64,000 nucleotides of DNA, taken from the NCBI RefSeq assembly GCF_047948215.1, contig NC_134465.1:43809946-43873945 (forward strand), in the 5' to 3' direction. The notes below the pieces were generated by a model. The model had not been told where the DNA came from. It did no database searches and worked only from the letters and a program-made list of their open reading frames with translations. This document shows positions 1 through 10,321 of this stretch, in pieces. This DNA comes from Lycorma delicatula (Eukaryota; Arthropoda; Insecta; Hemiptera; Fulgoridae). The first letter of the stretch is position 1; the number at the start of each line of letters is the position of its first letter. The position numbers and the translations under genes were made by a program.

Positions 1-13
1 CAATCTCTTACCT

Positions 14-16
<3 letters not shown>

Positions 17-64
<48 letters not shown>
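17..64. repeat. (AT)n microsatellite
   Basis: About 24 uninterrupted AT dinucleotides. Long AT tracts recur through the window, some at the ends of mobile elements. Confidence 0.97.
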
Positions 65-68
<4 letters not shown>

Positions 69-501
69 CGTTTTATTCGTATTTCATTCCTCGTTATCTC
101 TTTTTTATTATTGTATTTCATTATGTTTATTTTTCTTTTACTTATTCTTAAACTAAATTCTCCTGCTACGGATTATACTCTATCGGATTAAAAAAAAAAA
201 AAAAAAAACTACCGTTTAGGTCTCCGATCGATGAGAGGGAAAAGATTATGGATACCATTTATTTTCCAAGGTTAAGCCTTACGAGTATAAATAATTTCTT
301 AATGTAATTTAAATAATTAACATTATTATACATCCGCCTACATTAAAAACTCATTATTATTTTTTTTTCGTAAAATCTAAGAGTAAATAATAGCAAGATA
401 ATTATCTACAAATAATTCCGAGTACATTTCATTTATAAACCAGTTATCAGTTGTCATTTCCTGACTTTACATAATCGCAGTTTTTATCACATAGCCCGAA
501 C

Positions 502-504
<3 letters not shown>

Positions 505-545
<41 letters not shown>
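505..545. repeat. (TA)n microsatellite
   Basis: About 20 TA units, followed shortly by a (GA)n run. Confidence 0.97.
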
Positions 546-549
<4 letters not shown>

Positions 550-1267
550 AAATATGGAGAGAGAGAGAGAGAGAAAAAAAAAGAAACATTTCTTTATAAA
601 CGAATAAGATAATGTCAGTCACTCCCTTATATTATTATTATTAAGGGTAGAAAGGCGAAAAAAGACTGTAAATAACATTTAAAAATTTACTCTTGAACAT
701 AAGTGTGAGAGTGTTAGGTTAGGTAAGGTAAAAAGAGCGAGCACTCATATCAAGAATAGTGTCGTCCCTAACCGATGGTGGTACTTCAGGTAACCCCCTC
801 CCACCGTTCTTAACTGTATTTTTGTATTTGTATAGGCGTATTGGGGTTTGTATAAAATAAAGTAAAATAAGATATAACATAAGATAGATAGAAAAGTTTA
901 CTATAAACAGTTTTATATATATATAAATATAACTTTATCTTTAAAAAAAAATTAAAAAAAAATTTCTAACCCCAAAATCGACATAAGTAATACGTTTATC
1001 GATATCAAAAAAAAAAAATTAATAACAAGATAATACAATTTAAAATTATTACAAAGTTGAAAATATTCATAACCCCTAATATACCCATTAAAAACCGGTA
1101 ATTAGAAATTATTATTTTTTTAAATCCGGTAAAGTATTGCATGACTATCCCGGTAACACCGTTCAAGTCATACAATACCTGGTACATTTTTTTTATTAAC
1201 ACGTTACACGTTCAAATCAATAGGCTGACTTTTATTTTTATAATAATTTAATTTTTTTATAGAATAA

Positions 1268-1600
1268 CTAGCTGCAGAGAGGCGTGCCGTAAGCACGCCC
1301 TCCGTAGCTAGGACCTCCTGGCGGGCGGCGTCTGGGAATGGGATTATTAGGTGTCCAAAATTGATTACCTCTTGTGTAAATTTTTTTTAATGTATAATGA
1401 AAATTGATATAACGAAAGTTAAATTAGAAATTTAACTCTTAGAAGTTGATACTAACGAATCGGGATTTTCCGCTAGTACATTCCGGTGCTAAGCTAAGAA
1501 GAATAGATACACACACAGACCGAGTAAAAATGCCCTTTAGTAGGGTAGATAACAAAAATGTATTAATACGATTAGAAAATTTATTTGGTACTAAATTTTT
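1268..1600 (-). mobile_element. Helitron-type repeat, family A copy 1 (3' end)
   Basis: Read on the minus strand, this ends in a perfect 7-bp stem hairpin (GGCGTGC/GCACGCC, about 1281-1299), then about nine bases, then CTAG at 1268-1271 followed by T. That is the classic 3' terminus of a Helitron. The rest matches the 46574-46830 copy over a shared block including ATTAGGTGTCCAAAATTGAT, and also matches 13089-13230 and 47670-47760. No protein is encoded, so it is nonautonomous. The other end is not resolved; similarity fades after about 1560-1600. Confidence 0.7.
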
Positions 1601-1756
1601 TAATGTTCTTAATAAGTCAATATGTTACATAAAAAGATAAAAATTGACACTTGTAACAAAAGTACAGAAACACGTATTTTTTATTACTTCTTAAATTTTA
1701 CTTTTTAAAAACCCTGTTTTTGTCTCCTGCAATATGAAATGTCTTAAAATAAAATA

Positions 1757-3100
1757 CAGGATGATTTTTTAGTCCTGTTACCCAATTTTTAATGTCTGGA
1801 AATTTTTTTTTAAGAAAGGTAAATTTTGTTTTGTGACACGAAGTTGGTAGCGATACTCAAGCGGTATAGATACGGCAATGATTTGATTCTCCTTGAGCTG
1901 TGTAAACTATTGTGCCGTTTCCGGTCGTGTTACGAACAGAATGTCTTTTACCTTAGAACAACGAGTTTTCATTCTTGAACAATATTTTGCAACGAAATCG
2001 TACGCGAATGTAAAAGCATCATTTCAAATTAAATTTGTCGGTGTTCCTCCGCCAGAAAAAATGTCAATTTCTAGGCTAGCAAACGATTTCGAGAGACAGG
2101 TCGTGTTTGAGACAGAAAACGTAGTGGTCGACCAACTCGCTTCACAGATGAAGTTTTAGAGAATGTGAAAACAAGATTGCTCAATTCTCCACGGAAAAGT
2201 TAACGAAAACTTTCCACCCAAGTCGGTTTGTCATATTCGAATGTTCAGAAAACTGCTAAAAAATAGAAATTGTATCCGTATCGCGTTCGATTAGTCCAAG
2301 AGCTTCAGCCTCCAGATTTAAACAAGCGATTGCAATATTGCCGTCGGTTTAGGTCTCTCGTAAACGATAAAGGAATCGAATTTTTAAACACAGTGTTCTT
2401 TAGTGATGAAGCTTGGATCCATTTCGACGGTTATGTGAACAGTCAAAACTGTAGAATTTGGGCGGTTGAAAATCCTAACGCTTTACAAGACAAATCTTTG
2501 CATCCTGAAAAAAATTGGTGTGTGGTGTGCGATATCTCGTCATCGTATAGTCGGACCCGTATTCTTCGAACAGACATTAATGGTGAAGTATACAGGAATA
2601 TTGTGCGCCAATTTGTGCCCCTCCTGGAACCTCAAGAACGGTATCGCTAGTTTCAGCAAGACGGCGCTACATGCCACACGTCTCGAGATACCGTGGATTT
2701 TCTGCAAGAGTTCTTTGATGATCGAATAATAAGCGAGGGCTTATGGCCTCCAAGGACTCCGGCCTCACATCTCCTGACTACTTTTTGGGGGGCTATATTA
2801 AGTCTGATGCCTTCAAAAACAATCCTCACACTATTGATGAACTTAAAGTCAATATTACAGACTTAATCACGAATATTTCCAATGAAACACTTAAAAAGGT
2901 TTCTGCTAATATGATGAAAAGAGTCCGTGCGTGTATAACCGCAAGGGGTGGGCATTTTGAGCATATTCTTTAACAATTATGTAAGTAATAGCTTTTTATT
3001 AAATCTATTTTGTGAGTAACAAATACATTTTTTATTCCACCTAAATTTCCCTTTCTTAAATTACATTTAAAATTGGGTAATAGGACTAAAAATCACTCTA
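1757..3100 (+). mobile_element. Mariner/Tc1-type DNA transposon, degraded
   Basis: The element is bounded by TA on both sides (1755-1756 and 3101-3102). Its terminal inverted repeats are about 38-40 bp; the left starts CAGGATGATTTTTTAGTCC and the right reads TAGAGTGATTTTTAGTCC on the minus strand. The inside encodes a broken transposase. Length (about 1.34 kb) and TA target are typical of the superfamily. TIR divergence and several frame lesions indicate an old, dead copy. Confidence 0.9.
1941..2973 (+). pseudogene. Mariner/Tc1-type transposase, broken
   Basis: The intact enzyme would be a DDE/D transposase that cuts and rejoins DNA at TA sites. The best start is the Met at 1941 (MSFTLEQRVFILEQYF), an N-terminal helix-turn-helix like that of the mariner relatives with a DUF4817-type head. 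The frame stops at 2159 and resumes by 2270 in another frame. That part carries the first catalytic Asp in FFSDEAWIHFDGYV. A stop at 2648-2650 precedes FQQDGATCHT with the second Asp. A frameshift near 2740 then leads to TSPDYFLGG with the third acidic residue, and the C-terminus RVRACITARGGHFEHIL ends at 2973. At least two frameshifts or deletions and one stop codon mean it cannot be active. It sits entirely between the TIRs. Confidence 0.9.
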
Positions 3101-4051
3101 TACAATGAACACTTTTTGGTAACTTTTAAACAGTTCTACATATGAATTTCAAAATATTTTTGAAAAAATATTTAAAACGAAGCGAGGTAGAGCAAAAGAA
3201 CAAAAAAAATGTATACTTCAATTTAAAAATGAAGGGAGTGATTTCTTGAAAAAAGTCTTTTCTACTATTTATATATGAATTGTAGGTAAAAAATTTGCTT
3301 TAATAAAATTTTCATAAAAATGTCACTGAAAAAATCGAAATTATTTTTTTTCAAAATCCCCCACCCCGTAAACGAATTTTGAAAATCAAATAATATCATC
3401 AATGAGCATATATAGAAGATATATTTGAGCCAAATTTAAAGAAAATCGGTTCAGTCAGTCTTCAGATATAAGAATAAAAGCAGTGTGATACACGTACATG
3501 TTTTTATTTAGTCAATTTGTACTTCAAAACGTGAAGATTTGCAAAAAAAAGCCGATATCCCATTTTTCTCATGATTAACATACTTTTCCTTTTAATGCAG
3601 CTACTTTAGTTACATTAGCTGGGAAAGTAAAAAATTATTCTTCAAATACATTTACAAAAACAAAAAAAAAAAAACCTAAAATCTAAATCTAAATATTCAT
3701 TTTGATATCATCAGTAGACGTAAGTTAACATCATACAATACGATAAATCGTATGACATCGGTTAAAGTATACCGGGTCCTTAAAAGGTAAGACCAAATTC
3801 TAGGATGTGATTCTACTGAAGAAAAAATGTCCAGAGAACGTAGGTCCAAAAAATCATATTTTTTTGTCTGTCCGCCTCTTTGTATTTTGTTAAGAAAAAA
3901 AATTATTTTTCAAAAACGGCTTAAGATACAGCAATGAAATTTTATACTTTATTTTAAACCAACATTTTTTAATAGGAAAAAAAATAACGATACTCTTCGT
4001 CAACAAATTTCAAGATGGCGATCGTTTCAATTTTTCAATCTTAAATATCTT
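3101..4051. other. Noncoding, probable old repeat sequence
   Basis: No reading frame is credible. The part around 3740-4050 has the look of an old transposon end. The phrase AAAATCGGTTCAGTCAGTC near 3443 resembles ones seen in families B and C and in the Helitrons of this window. No boundary can be fixed. Confidence 0.4.
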
Positions 4052-4062
4052 AGGAATTATTC

Positions 4063-5268
4063 TAGTCACGCATCAAAAATCTTAACTAGAATTCTATAAA
4101 GAAGAATTGAGAGGAGAGTGGAAGAAGTGTTAGGAGAAGACCAATTTGGTTTCAGGAAAAGTATAGGGACAAGGAAAGCAATTTTAGGCCTCAGATTAAT
4201 AGTAGAAGGAAGATTAAAGAAAAACAAACCAACATACTTGGCGTTTATAGACCTAGAAAAGGCATTCGATAACGTAGACTGGAATAAAATGTTCAGCATT
4301 TTAAAAAAATTAGGGTTCAAATACAGAAATAGAAGAACAATTGCTAACATTTACAGGAACCAAACAGCAACAGTAATAATTTAAGAAAATAAGAAAGAAT
4401 CGATAATAAGAAAGGGAGTCAGACAAGGATGTTCCCTATCCCCGCTACTTTTTAATCTTTACATAGAACTAGCAGTTAATGATGTTAAAGAACAACTTAG
4501 ATTCGGAGTAACAGTACAAGGTGAAAAGATAAAGATGCTACGATTTGCTGATGATATAGTAATACTAGCCGAGAGTAAAAAGGATTTAGAAGAAACAATG
4601 AACGGCATAGATGAAGTCCTACGCAAGAACTATCGCATGAAAATAAACAATAACAAAGATGGACCACTGAATGTGAAAATAGGAAGAGGAAAGATTATGG
4701 AGGTAGAAGAATTTTATTATTTGGGAAGTAGAATTACTAAAGATGGACGAAGCAGGAGCGATATAAAATGCCGAATAGCACAAGCTAAACCGAGCCTTCA
4801 GTAAGAAATATAATTTGTTTACATCAAAAATTAATTTAAATGTCAGGAAAAGATTTTTGAAAGTGTATGTTTGGAGTGTCGCTTTAGATGGAAGTGAAAC
4901 TTGGGACAATCGGAGTATCTGAGAAGAAAAGATTATAAGCTTTTGAAATGCGGTGGTATAGGAGAATGTTATGAAAAATGAAGAGGTATTGCGGCAAATA
5001 GATAAAGAAAGAATAATTTGGAAAAATATAGTTAAAAGAAGAGACAGACTTATAGGCCACATACTAAGGCATCCTGGAATAGTCGCTTTAATATTGGAAG
5101 GACAGGTAGAAGGAAAAAATTGTGTAGGCAGGCCACGTTTGGAATATGTAAAACAAATTCATAGTGATGTAGGATGTAGGGGGTATACTGAAATGAAACG
5201 ACTAGCACTAGATAGGGAATCTTGGAGAGCTGCATCAAACCAGTCAAATGACTGAAAACAAAAGAAAA
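4063..5268 (+). mobile_element. 5'-truncated non-LTR retrotransposon (LINE), copy 1
   Basis: The insertion is flanked by a perfect 11-bp target-site duplication, AGGAATTATTC, at 4052-4062 and 5269-5279. It begins inside the reverse transcriptase region and ends in the family's 3' end (CAAATGACTGAAAACAAAAG) with a short A-rich tail. The same 3' end recurs at 21380, 26595, 37620 and 40575, and on the minus strand at 54346 and 61740. Confidence 0.92.
4066..5255 (+). pseudogene. LINE reverse transcriptase fragment, broken
   Basis: Reverse transcriptase copies LINE RNA into the genome at a nick. Here only the central and C-terminal parts remain. Reading through several frames one sees EDQFGFRKSIGTRKAI, motif A LAFIDLEKAFDNVDW, motif B RQGCSLSP (near 4420), motif C FADDIVILAE (near 4540) and the C-terminal GRPRLEYVKQI. 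An in-frame stop occurs at 4381-4383 and frameshifts near 4795, 4900 and 4965 break it. The relevant reference is the 547-codon copy at 38934-40577, to which this is collinear. Confidence 0.9.
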
Positions 5269-5279
5269 AGGAATTATTC

Positions 5280-5584
5280 GATTTAAATTTATATTTATAT
5301 TATAAAAATTTTGATGCATTTTTTTGGAAACAAAACGACTACTTAGTCGTAAAAATAAAATAAAAAAGTATGCATATATCTTATCAGACAAGTCAAAAAT
5401 TAATTAAAAAATTAATTTTTTGTAAAACTTCGTGAAACACATACACAATTAACCTTTCCCTGTTTTCGTTAATCGATTCATCCAAACTGTGGTTACAGCA
5501 TCGAGGAATAATGAAGATAAGTACGCATCTTCTGCAACAGCTTCGTTATATCTTCTTTTCTTTAATTGGAAATTGGTGATTTTT
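5280..5584. other. AT-rich spacer, nothing recognised
   Basis: No gene, no repeat shared with other parts of the window that I can see. Confidence 0.5.
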
Positions 5585-6175
5585 ACTTCCTTGTACAAGT
5601 AAAGGAAACATTGTAATCGAAAAAATTTCAGTTTTCAGATTTCAGTGGAAATATCCATTTTGATCCTCTCTGAATCCATTTTGACTAGTTTCAGTATGAC
5701 ATCTTTACGTTCGTACGTAGTATCTCGCATAATTAAAAAACGATTAGCCATAGAATGTTGAAATTTGGATTTAGGACTGTTGTAACATTTATTGTGCACC
5801 TTCCCTTTTGATTGCAATCGACTGAACCAAAAAATCCAAAAATTCCAAACAATTTAAATTTTGGACTTTTTCTTAATTGCAATAATAAGCCCTCATTGAG
5901 AGCTTTTCAACGATATATCATAAATGGTACTTATTTTCATCGATTCCAGAACTATAGCCAAATAAAATTTTAATTAATAAAATATTCGGATCTTACAAGG
6001 GGAAGGCACATCGGTCGAAACAAACTTCATCTCCTTTTTTAACTTTTTTTTTTTAATTTAAATATATTGATTTATTAATAATTATGAGATAAAATTTTAT
6101 GTATTTTTCATTTAAAAAAAATGTGTATACGTAATTTAATTGGCATACAAGGAAGTCATGTGGTGTCCACATCAC
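5585..6175 (+). repeat. Family P repeat, copy 1
   Basis: Starts with ACTTCCTTGTACAAGTAAAG, a variant of the family's terminal hairpin, and ends near TACAAGGAAGTCATGTGG with the palindrome ATGTGGTGTCCACAT (6158-6172). Inside is the block that other copies share (gradual ATTTTGA, AGCCCTCATTGAGAGCTTTTCAACG, and GGCACATCGGT with TTCATCTCC, T-run). The outer 11 bases ACTTCCTTGTA reappear inverted near the other end as TACAAGGAAGT. No coding capacity. The B-box-like motif seen in copies 3, 4 and 6 is mutated here. Confidence 0.85.
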
Positions 6176-7978
6176 ATATATCTAAACGGCATTGTAATAA
6201 GATGCATTGTAAAAAATTACTACAGAATTATCAGGAAGGTTTGGAATTACCATTTCTTCTGTTCATTTTAAGTAATTTTTCGTTTTCATTTGACCTCTGT
6301 AAATGCCACTTTTTAAACTTGCTTGCCAAGTTAGTAAGGCGTTTGATATAAAACCCATTTCTTATCCGACGTGAAAAACAATACTTTTCTGTTTTCTTTT
6401 CTTTTTTTTTTTTTTTTTTTTTAAGAAAAACGTTATTAATGAAAAAATAAATTACATAATTAACCTGAAATAATTTAGGAAAAGTTATAAATTTCTCCTT
6501 ATTTCTTATCATTAATACGAAACGAGTTGTTTAGCTTCGAATTCATCGGCAACGATATAAAAAGATTAATAAAATTTCAGTTAAATATCATGTACTATTT
6601 AAAACAATAAAATCCTTTATCAGTTCATACTTTCTTTTTAAATTTTTATTTTTTATAAATTGTTACACCGTTCTTAAAATCTCCTTAAACTTTAAAAGCT
6701 TTTCAGATTTTTTAAAGAGACTTGAAAAGCAAACAAGAATGGATCAAAATTTCTGTTTTACAACTTATTCTTTATTACCTATATTTAACCGGAAATATTA
6801 GACGGATAACGAAGTATAAAAACTGAAGAAAACAGGAAAAATAATCTCAAAATAAACTCTATTGCCTAACACCTAAGAAACTCTCAAGAACAAATCTGTT
6901 TTTATCGTTTACTGTTTCAATACAGAAAATAAATACAAAGCACGTTGAACAAATAATAGTATAACTTAATACCATTTTACGTTATTTCATCACAGAATAT
7001 GTTATAACAGTAAAAACCCTATCATCTGGTTTTACACTCATCACATACATATCAAACAACTATAGTAATAATTTCTGAACAAAGTCGTATATGTTTTTAA
7101 AAAAAGTAATACGAAATATAAGGCAGGTGTTATGAGGTCACGGTCACGTTACGCTAAACTGGTATCAACAGAAGTTTAGTACGTCTAGATTTTTGATTCG
7201 GCACGTTCTCAAAAGTTAAGCCTTTTAGTTACGGAAGCAGATATATATTGGAAAATAAAAATAACAATAATCTTTCCTTTCTTCTTTACTTCCGATTGTT
7301 ATAGTGTAAAAAAAAGAAGAAAACCACACGAATGACAACTATATAATGTTTATACGACGTTTTAGATTTTTTTTTTTATGCCGTCAATTCAATTTTATTA
7401 CAAGTAGGTATCGTGTTTACTCCAACTGGAAAGAATAGAAAAACACGTTAGAAGAAATATCCTTGTAGAAGAGAGTTTTGATTTGATTTGATTATCCGAA
7501 CCCTAAATTTCCGGACGTCCTACTATCCGGACTGCTTTCATCCGGACTAGGCAATTTAAAAGATAATTTATAAATTGTTTAAAAGATCTAAACTCTATTT
7601 AAATAAAAATAATTTTATTGATTTTTGTTCGGAAAGGAAGAGCTTGGACAATGTCTCTTGCTGCTGTATCTTTCTATTATCGGGCAAATTTCATCGGTTA
7701 TTAAGTGGCGGTTATAAATTTTAAGTTTTATTTATGGATGGATTTGGTAATTTGCGTTCCTATCCGTATGGACGGACCATGGTGTAATTTATTTACTGGT
7801 TCTGACCGCGAGAGACTAAGTTTTGAGCCTAGTAATTCCGCCGTGATTCCCCTTCATTCAATCCGCTGAAGTCCTTTCGGTACCAGCACCTATGGGGTAG
7901 CAGGAGTGCGCCTACCGGAGCCCTAGTTTATTTGGAGGGAGAAATGCGTTCCGTTTTCCGGAGGGAGTCGCATATACA
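6176..7978. other. AT-rich DNA without a recognised gene
   Basis: No coding region. A poly(T) run lies near 6400-6422. Between 7486 and 7550 the unit ATCCGGAC is repeated (three ATCCG-type repeats), reminiscent of pogo/Tigger ends, but I could not find a partner end. From about 7760 to 7978 the GC content rises and the sequence may be part of the LINE tail region that follows. Confidence 0.45.
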
Positions 7979-8697
7979 GACTAAATGAAATTGTGGTCTC
8001 TTCGTGGGACGGTGCGGGGTGATGTCTAGCTTTTTATAGTTTTAACAAAATTTAATTGCGAAAACTGTCATTTTCGCGGCATGAATTTTCGCGAGGTTTC
8101 CATTTATAGGTTACGCGATATAGAGGCTCCTAAGCCTGGTTTGTCATTTTCTGACTCTCGTACCGCCTCTTCACAGTGATTCGTTTTTTACGGCATGAGG
8201 CCGTTTTCTTATACCGTATGGAGTAGGGTCCTCTCGACAGATGGCCGTGTTTGGACACGGCCGCTCTCCCGAACAGTCTGCATGCCTTAGCCACCCCTAC
8301 CTTGGATACGGTGTGTAATCCCGCATCGTAGCGTATGCTGACTAAATGAAATTGTGGTCCCTTCGTGGAACGGTGTGGGGTGATGTCTAATAGTTTTAAC
8401 AAAATTTAATTGCGAAGACGATCACTTTCGCTCCCGGAAGTTTTGTGGGGTTTCAATTTATAGGTTACGCAATATAGAGGCTCCTAAGCCTGGTTTGTCA
8501 TTTTTTGACTCTCGTACCGCCTGTTCACGGTGGTTCGTTTAATATGACATGAGGCCGTTTTCTTATACCCTGTGGAGTACGGACTTTTCGGCAAATGACC
8601 CGGAGATGGCCGTGTTCGGACACGGCCGCTCTCCCGAACAGTCTGCGCCACTCCCACCGCGGATACGGTGTGTACTCCCGCATCGTAGCGAAGAGTG
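7979..8697 (-). repeat. Tandem duplication of a LINE 3' end (2 x ~360 bp)
   Basis: Two units, 7979-8339 and 8340-8697, are about 360 bp apart throughout: GACTAAATGAAATTGTGGTC at 7978 and near 8339, and GAGGCTCCTAAGCCTGGTTT near 8121 and 8479. Each unit contains the last part of ORF2 (IRYDAGLHTVSKVGVAKAC in the lower unit) plus the 3' region. They differ by point changes and small indels, so the duplication is not recent. Confidence 0.9.
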
Positions 8698-9165
8698 ACG
8701 TTTCTGACGAATCACGGCGCTCCAAATATCGTCCGCAACGCTATGTTTTGGACGGCTTCTAATTTCTTTTGAAGCGTGGCGTTCAACAAAGCTCCCGATG
8801 CCGGGTAAGCATATGTTAGAAACGGCAGGACGTATGCCTGAAAATTGAGCAATTTGATCGCCAGTGGATATGGGCTGGCACTGTTTAGTACTGGGTATTA
8901 GTTAGGCCCTGACGGCCTTTGCCCTTTGGGTCACATATTTAACATGTTCTCCTAAGGTAAGCCGTTTGTCCAGGACTACTGCCAAGTACTTGACTGTTTT
9001 CCCAAAGGGGATTTTCTCTCCTGAGATTTCCAGGTGCCTGGCTGGAGCACGTGTATTGTATGTGAACATTACTGTCACCGATTTTTCACCGTTGACCTTG
9101 ATTCTCCACATATCGAGCCTCGGCTCTACTTGATCTTTGTTATTACTAGATTTTTTAAGCAACTT
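8525..9165 (-). pseudogene. Jockey/R1-like ORF2 C-terminal region, broken
   Basis: The region downstream of the RT catalytic core is recognisable. DMWRIKVNGEKSVTVMF is followed by the PFGKTVKYLAVVLDKRLTL motif, which resembles the usual KYLGVxLDxxLxF of jockey and R1 RTs. Other frames then give AYVLPFLTYAYPASGALL, LEAVQNIALRTIFGAP, VRNVTLRYDAGVHTVS, and finally LFGRAAVSEHGHL with IRKRPHVILNEPP at the C-terminus. A stop near 8936 follows KAVRA, and there are at least two further frame changes, so it is non-functional. The RT active site itself is absent because of 5' truncation. Confidence 0.8.
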
Positions 9166-9316
9166 TTTGCGATTCGTTCAGCACAGAGTATACGTGAATT
9201 TAGACATGCGTTAAACTAATTATAAAATTAATTTCTGAAAAGGTTACTGGAAATATATTAATCGGTCAAGGATGTACTATGATGTAATGATTTTTTTTTA
9301 TTCAGCTGTGCGTATA

Positions 9317-9700
9317 CGAGGTGGGATCACAATGATTCGACCTTGACTTATAAAACAAAATTACTTGAATCTATTAGTTAAATGATTTGTCTCGCTTCAA
9401 AGTAAGTCCCTTATGATGTTTCCACTCTGAAAATACTTTAGTCATTTTTACCGTGAGTCCTCTTGTCACATAATTTTTTTTTAATCTTTCCTCTATCATG
9501 CGCGATTTCTTCGGTTTCTTTTTGTGAAGTTGTACCAGAGCGTTCATCACATTTGACAGATTTCAGCCATCTTGGAAAAGGCGAAACCGCGGCTTAATTT
9601 GCGTAACACCCTCAGTTTGTTTACCAAAAACTGTTTGAATCTTCCTTATTGACTCTACGTGCTGTCAGTAAATTTCTGAAAAAAAAAATGTTTGCTCAAT
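9317..9700 (-). pseudogene. Internally deleted mariner remnant (possible)
   Basis: Minus-strand translation near 9655-9565 gives RKIQTVFGKQTEGVTQIK, like the N-terminal helix-turn-helix of mariner transposases. It is followed by ERSGTTSQKETEEIAHDRG, like the linker. Near 9420 comes GTYFEARQII, like the C-terminal GxYFEGDxI, and then an end starting CGAGGTGGGATCACAATG after TA (9315-9316). All three catalytic residues are missing, implying a large internal deletion. The other terminus was not located. The match is by eye and short. Confidence 0.5.
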
Positions 9701-10321
9701 TCGCTCAGTATATCTGAAAGGCAAGGAAAATATGACGAGCACTACTTACTCGGCTGCTAATCAGTCACTGGCTGCAACGGTAGCAAAACAGTGAAACAAA
9801 TGCAACCAATATGAGTCACGGTAACATTCCACGACGGCCCTCTCTTCGTTACCGTAATAAAAACTATACAAAATGAATGAATAATGAAGATTATTCACAA
9901 GTACGTGTAAGCTACTTGTGAAAAGAAAAAAATTATAAATCTATAACAAAATAAAAAATATCTGGCATAAAAGTTTTAATACTTTCCTGATATTGGCTAT
10001 TATGTGGTAGTTTATTATACGCGAAAAAAGTTAAAAAGATTTCTTTATTGGGATGTAAAGTTTAATGTAAAATTTTCAATATATGTTTAAATAAATCAAA
10101 ATACATTATAAAGATTGAAAAAAATCGATATTCTTTTTTGTTTATCTGCACCCCCTCAAAATCACATTCCAAGAAATTTTTTTGAATTTTCTACGATTAA
10201 TTTGTTAATCGGAAGAAAGCAAACAGAATTACACAATAACATGTAAAAACAAAAAAAAAATTACTAAAGATTTCTTTTAGGATGGTGGTGGGAGTGGTTT
10301 ACGATGAAATTTTATTATACA
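9701..10321. other. No recognised gene
   Basis: Includes the possible 5' remainder of the mariner remnant to about 9840, then AT-rich sequence. Nothing else is supported. Confidence 0.4.

Larger units (their letters stand above)
1..1267. other. AT-rich DNA without a recognisable gene
   Basis: No coding signal is seen on either strand; reading frames here are short and low in complexity. The stretch holds two long (AT)n tracts, an A-run near 190-208, a short (GA)n tract near 558-574 and a GTTAGGTTAGG-like phrase near 713-724. Confidence 0.7.
7979..9165 (-). mobile_element. Jockey/R1-type LINE 3' fragment with duplicated end
   Basis: On the minus strand this gives the C-terminal part of a non-LTR retrotransposon ORF2 followed by a 3' untranslated region, and then a second copy of the last part of ORF2 plus 3' region. 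GC content is well above the surroundings. The 5' truncation point lies near 9165-9200. Whether the 3' tail ends at 7979 or continues to about 7830 is unclear. Confidence 0.75.

Noticed and set aside
700..730. Telomeric (TTAGG)n
   Set aside because: Only GTTAGGTTAGG-type phrases, not an array.
6231..6512. Lys-rich minus-strand frame
   Set aside because: Produced by a poly(T) run; no motif and overlaps the end of family P.
7486..7550. Pogo/Tigger transposon end
   Set aside because: Repeated ATCCGGAC units are suggestive, but no second terminus or transposase was found, so it is not annotated as an element.
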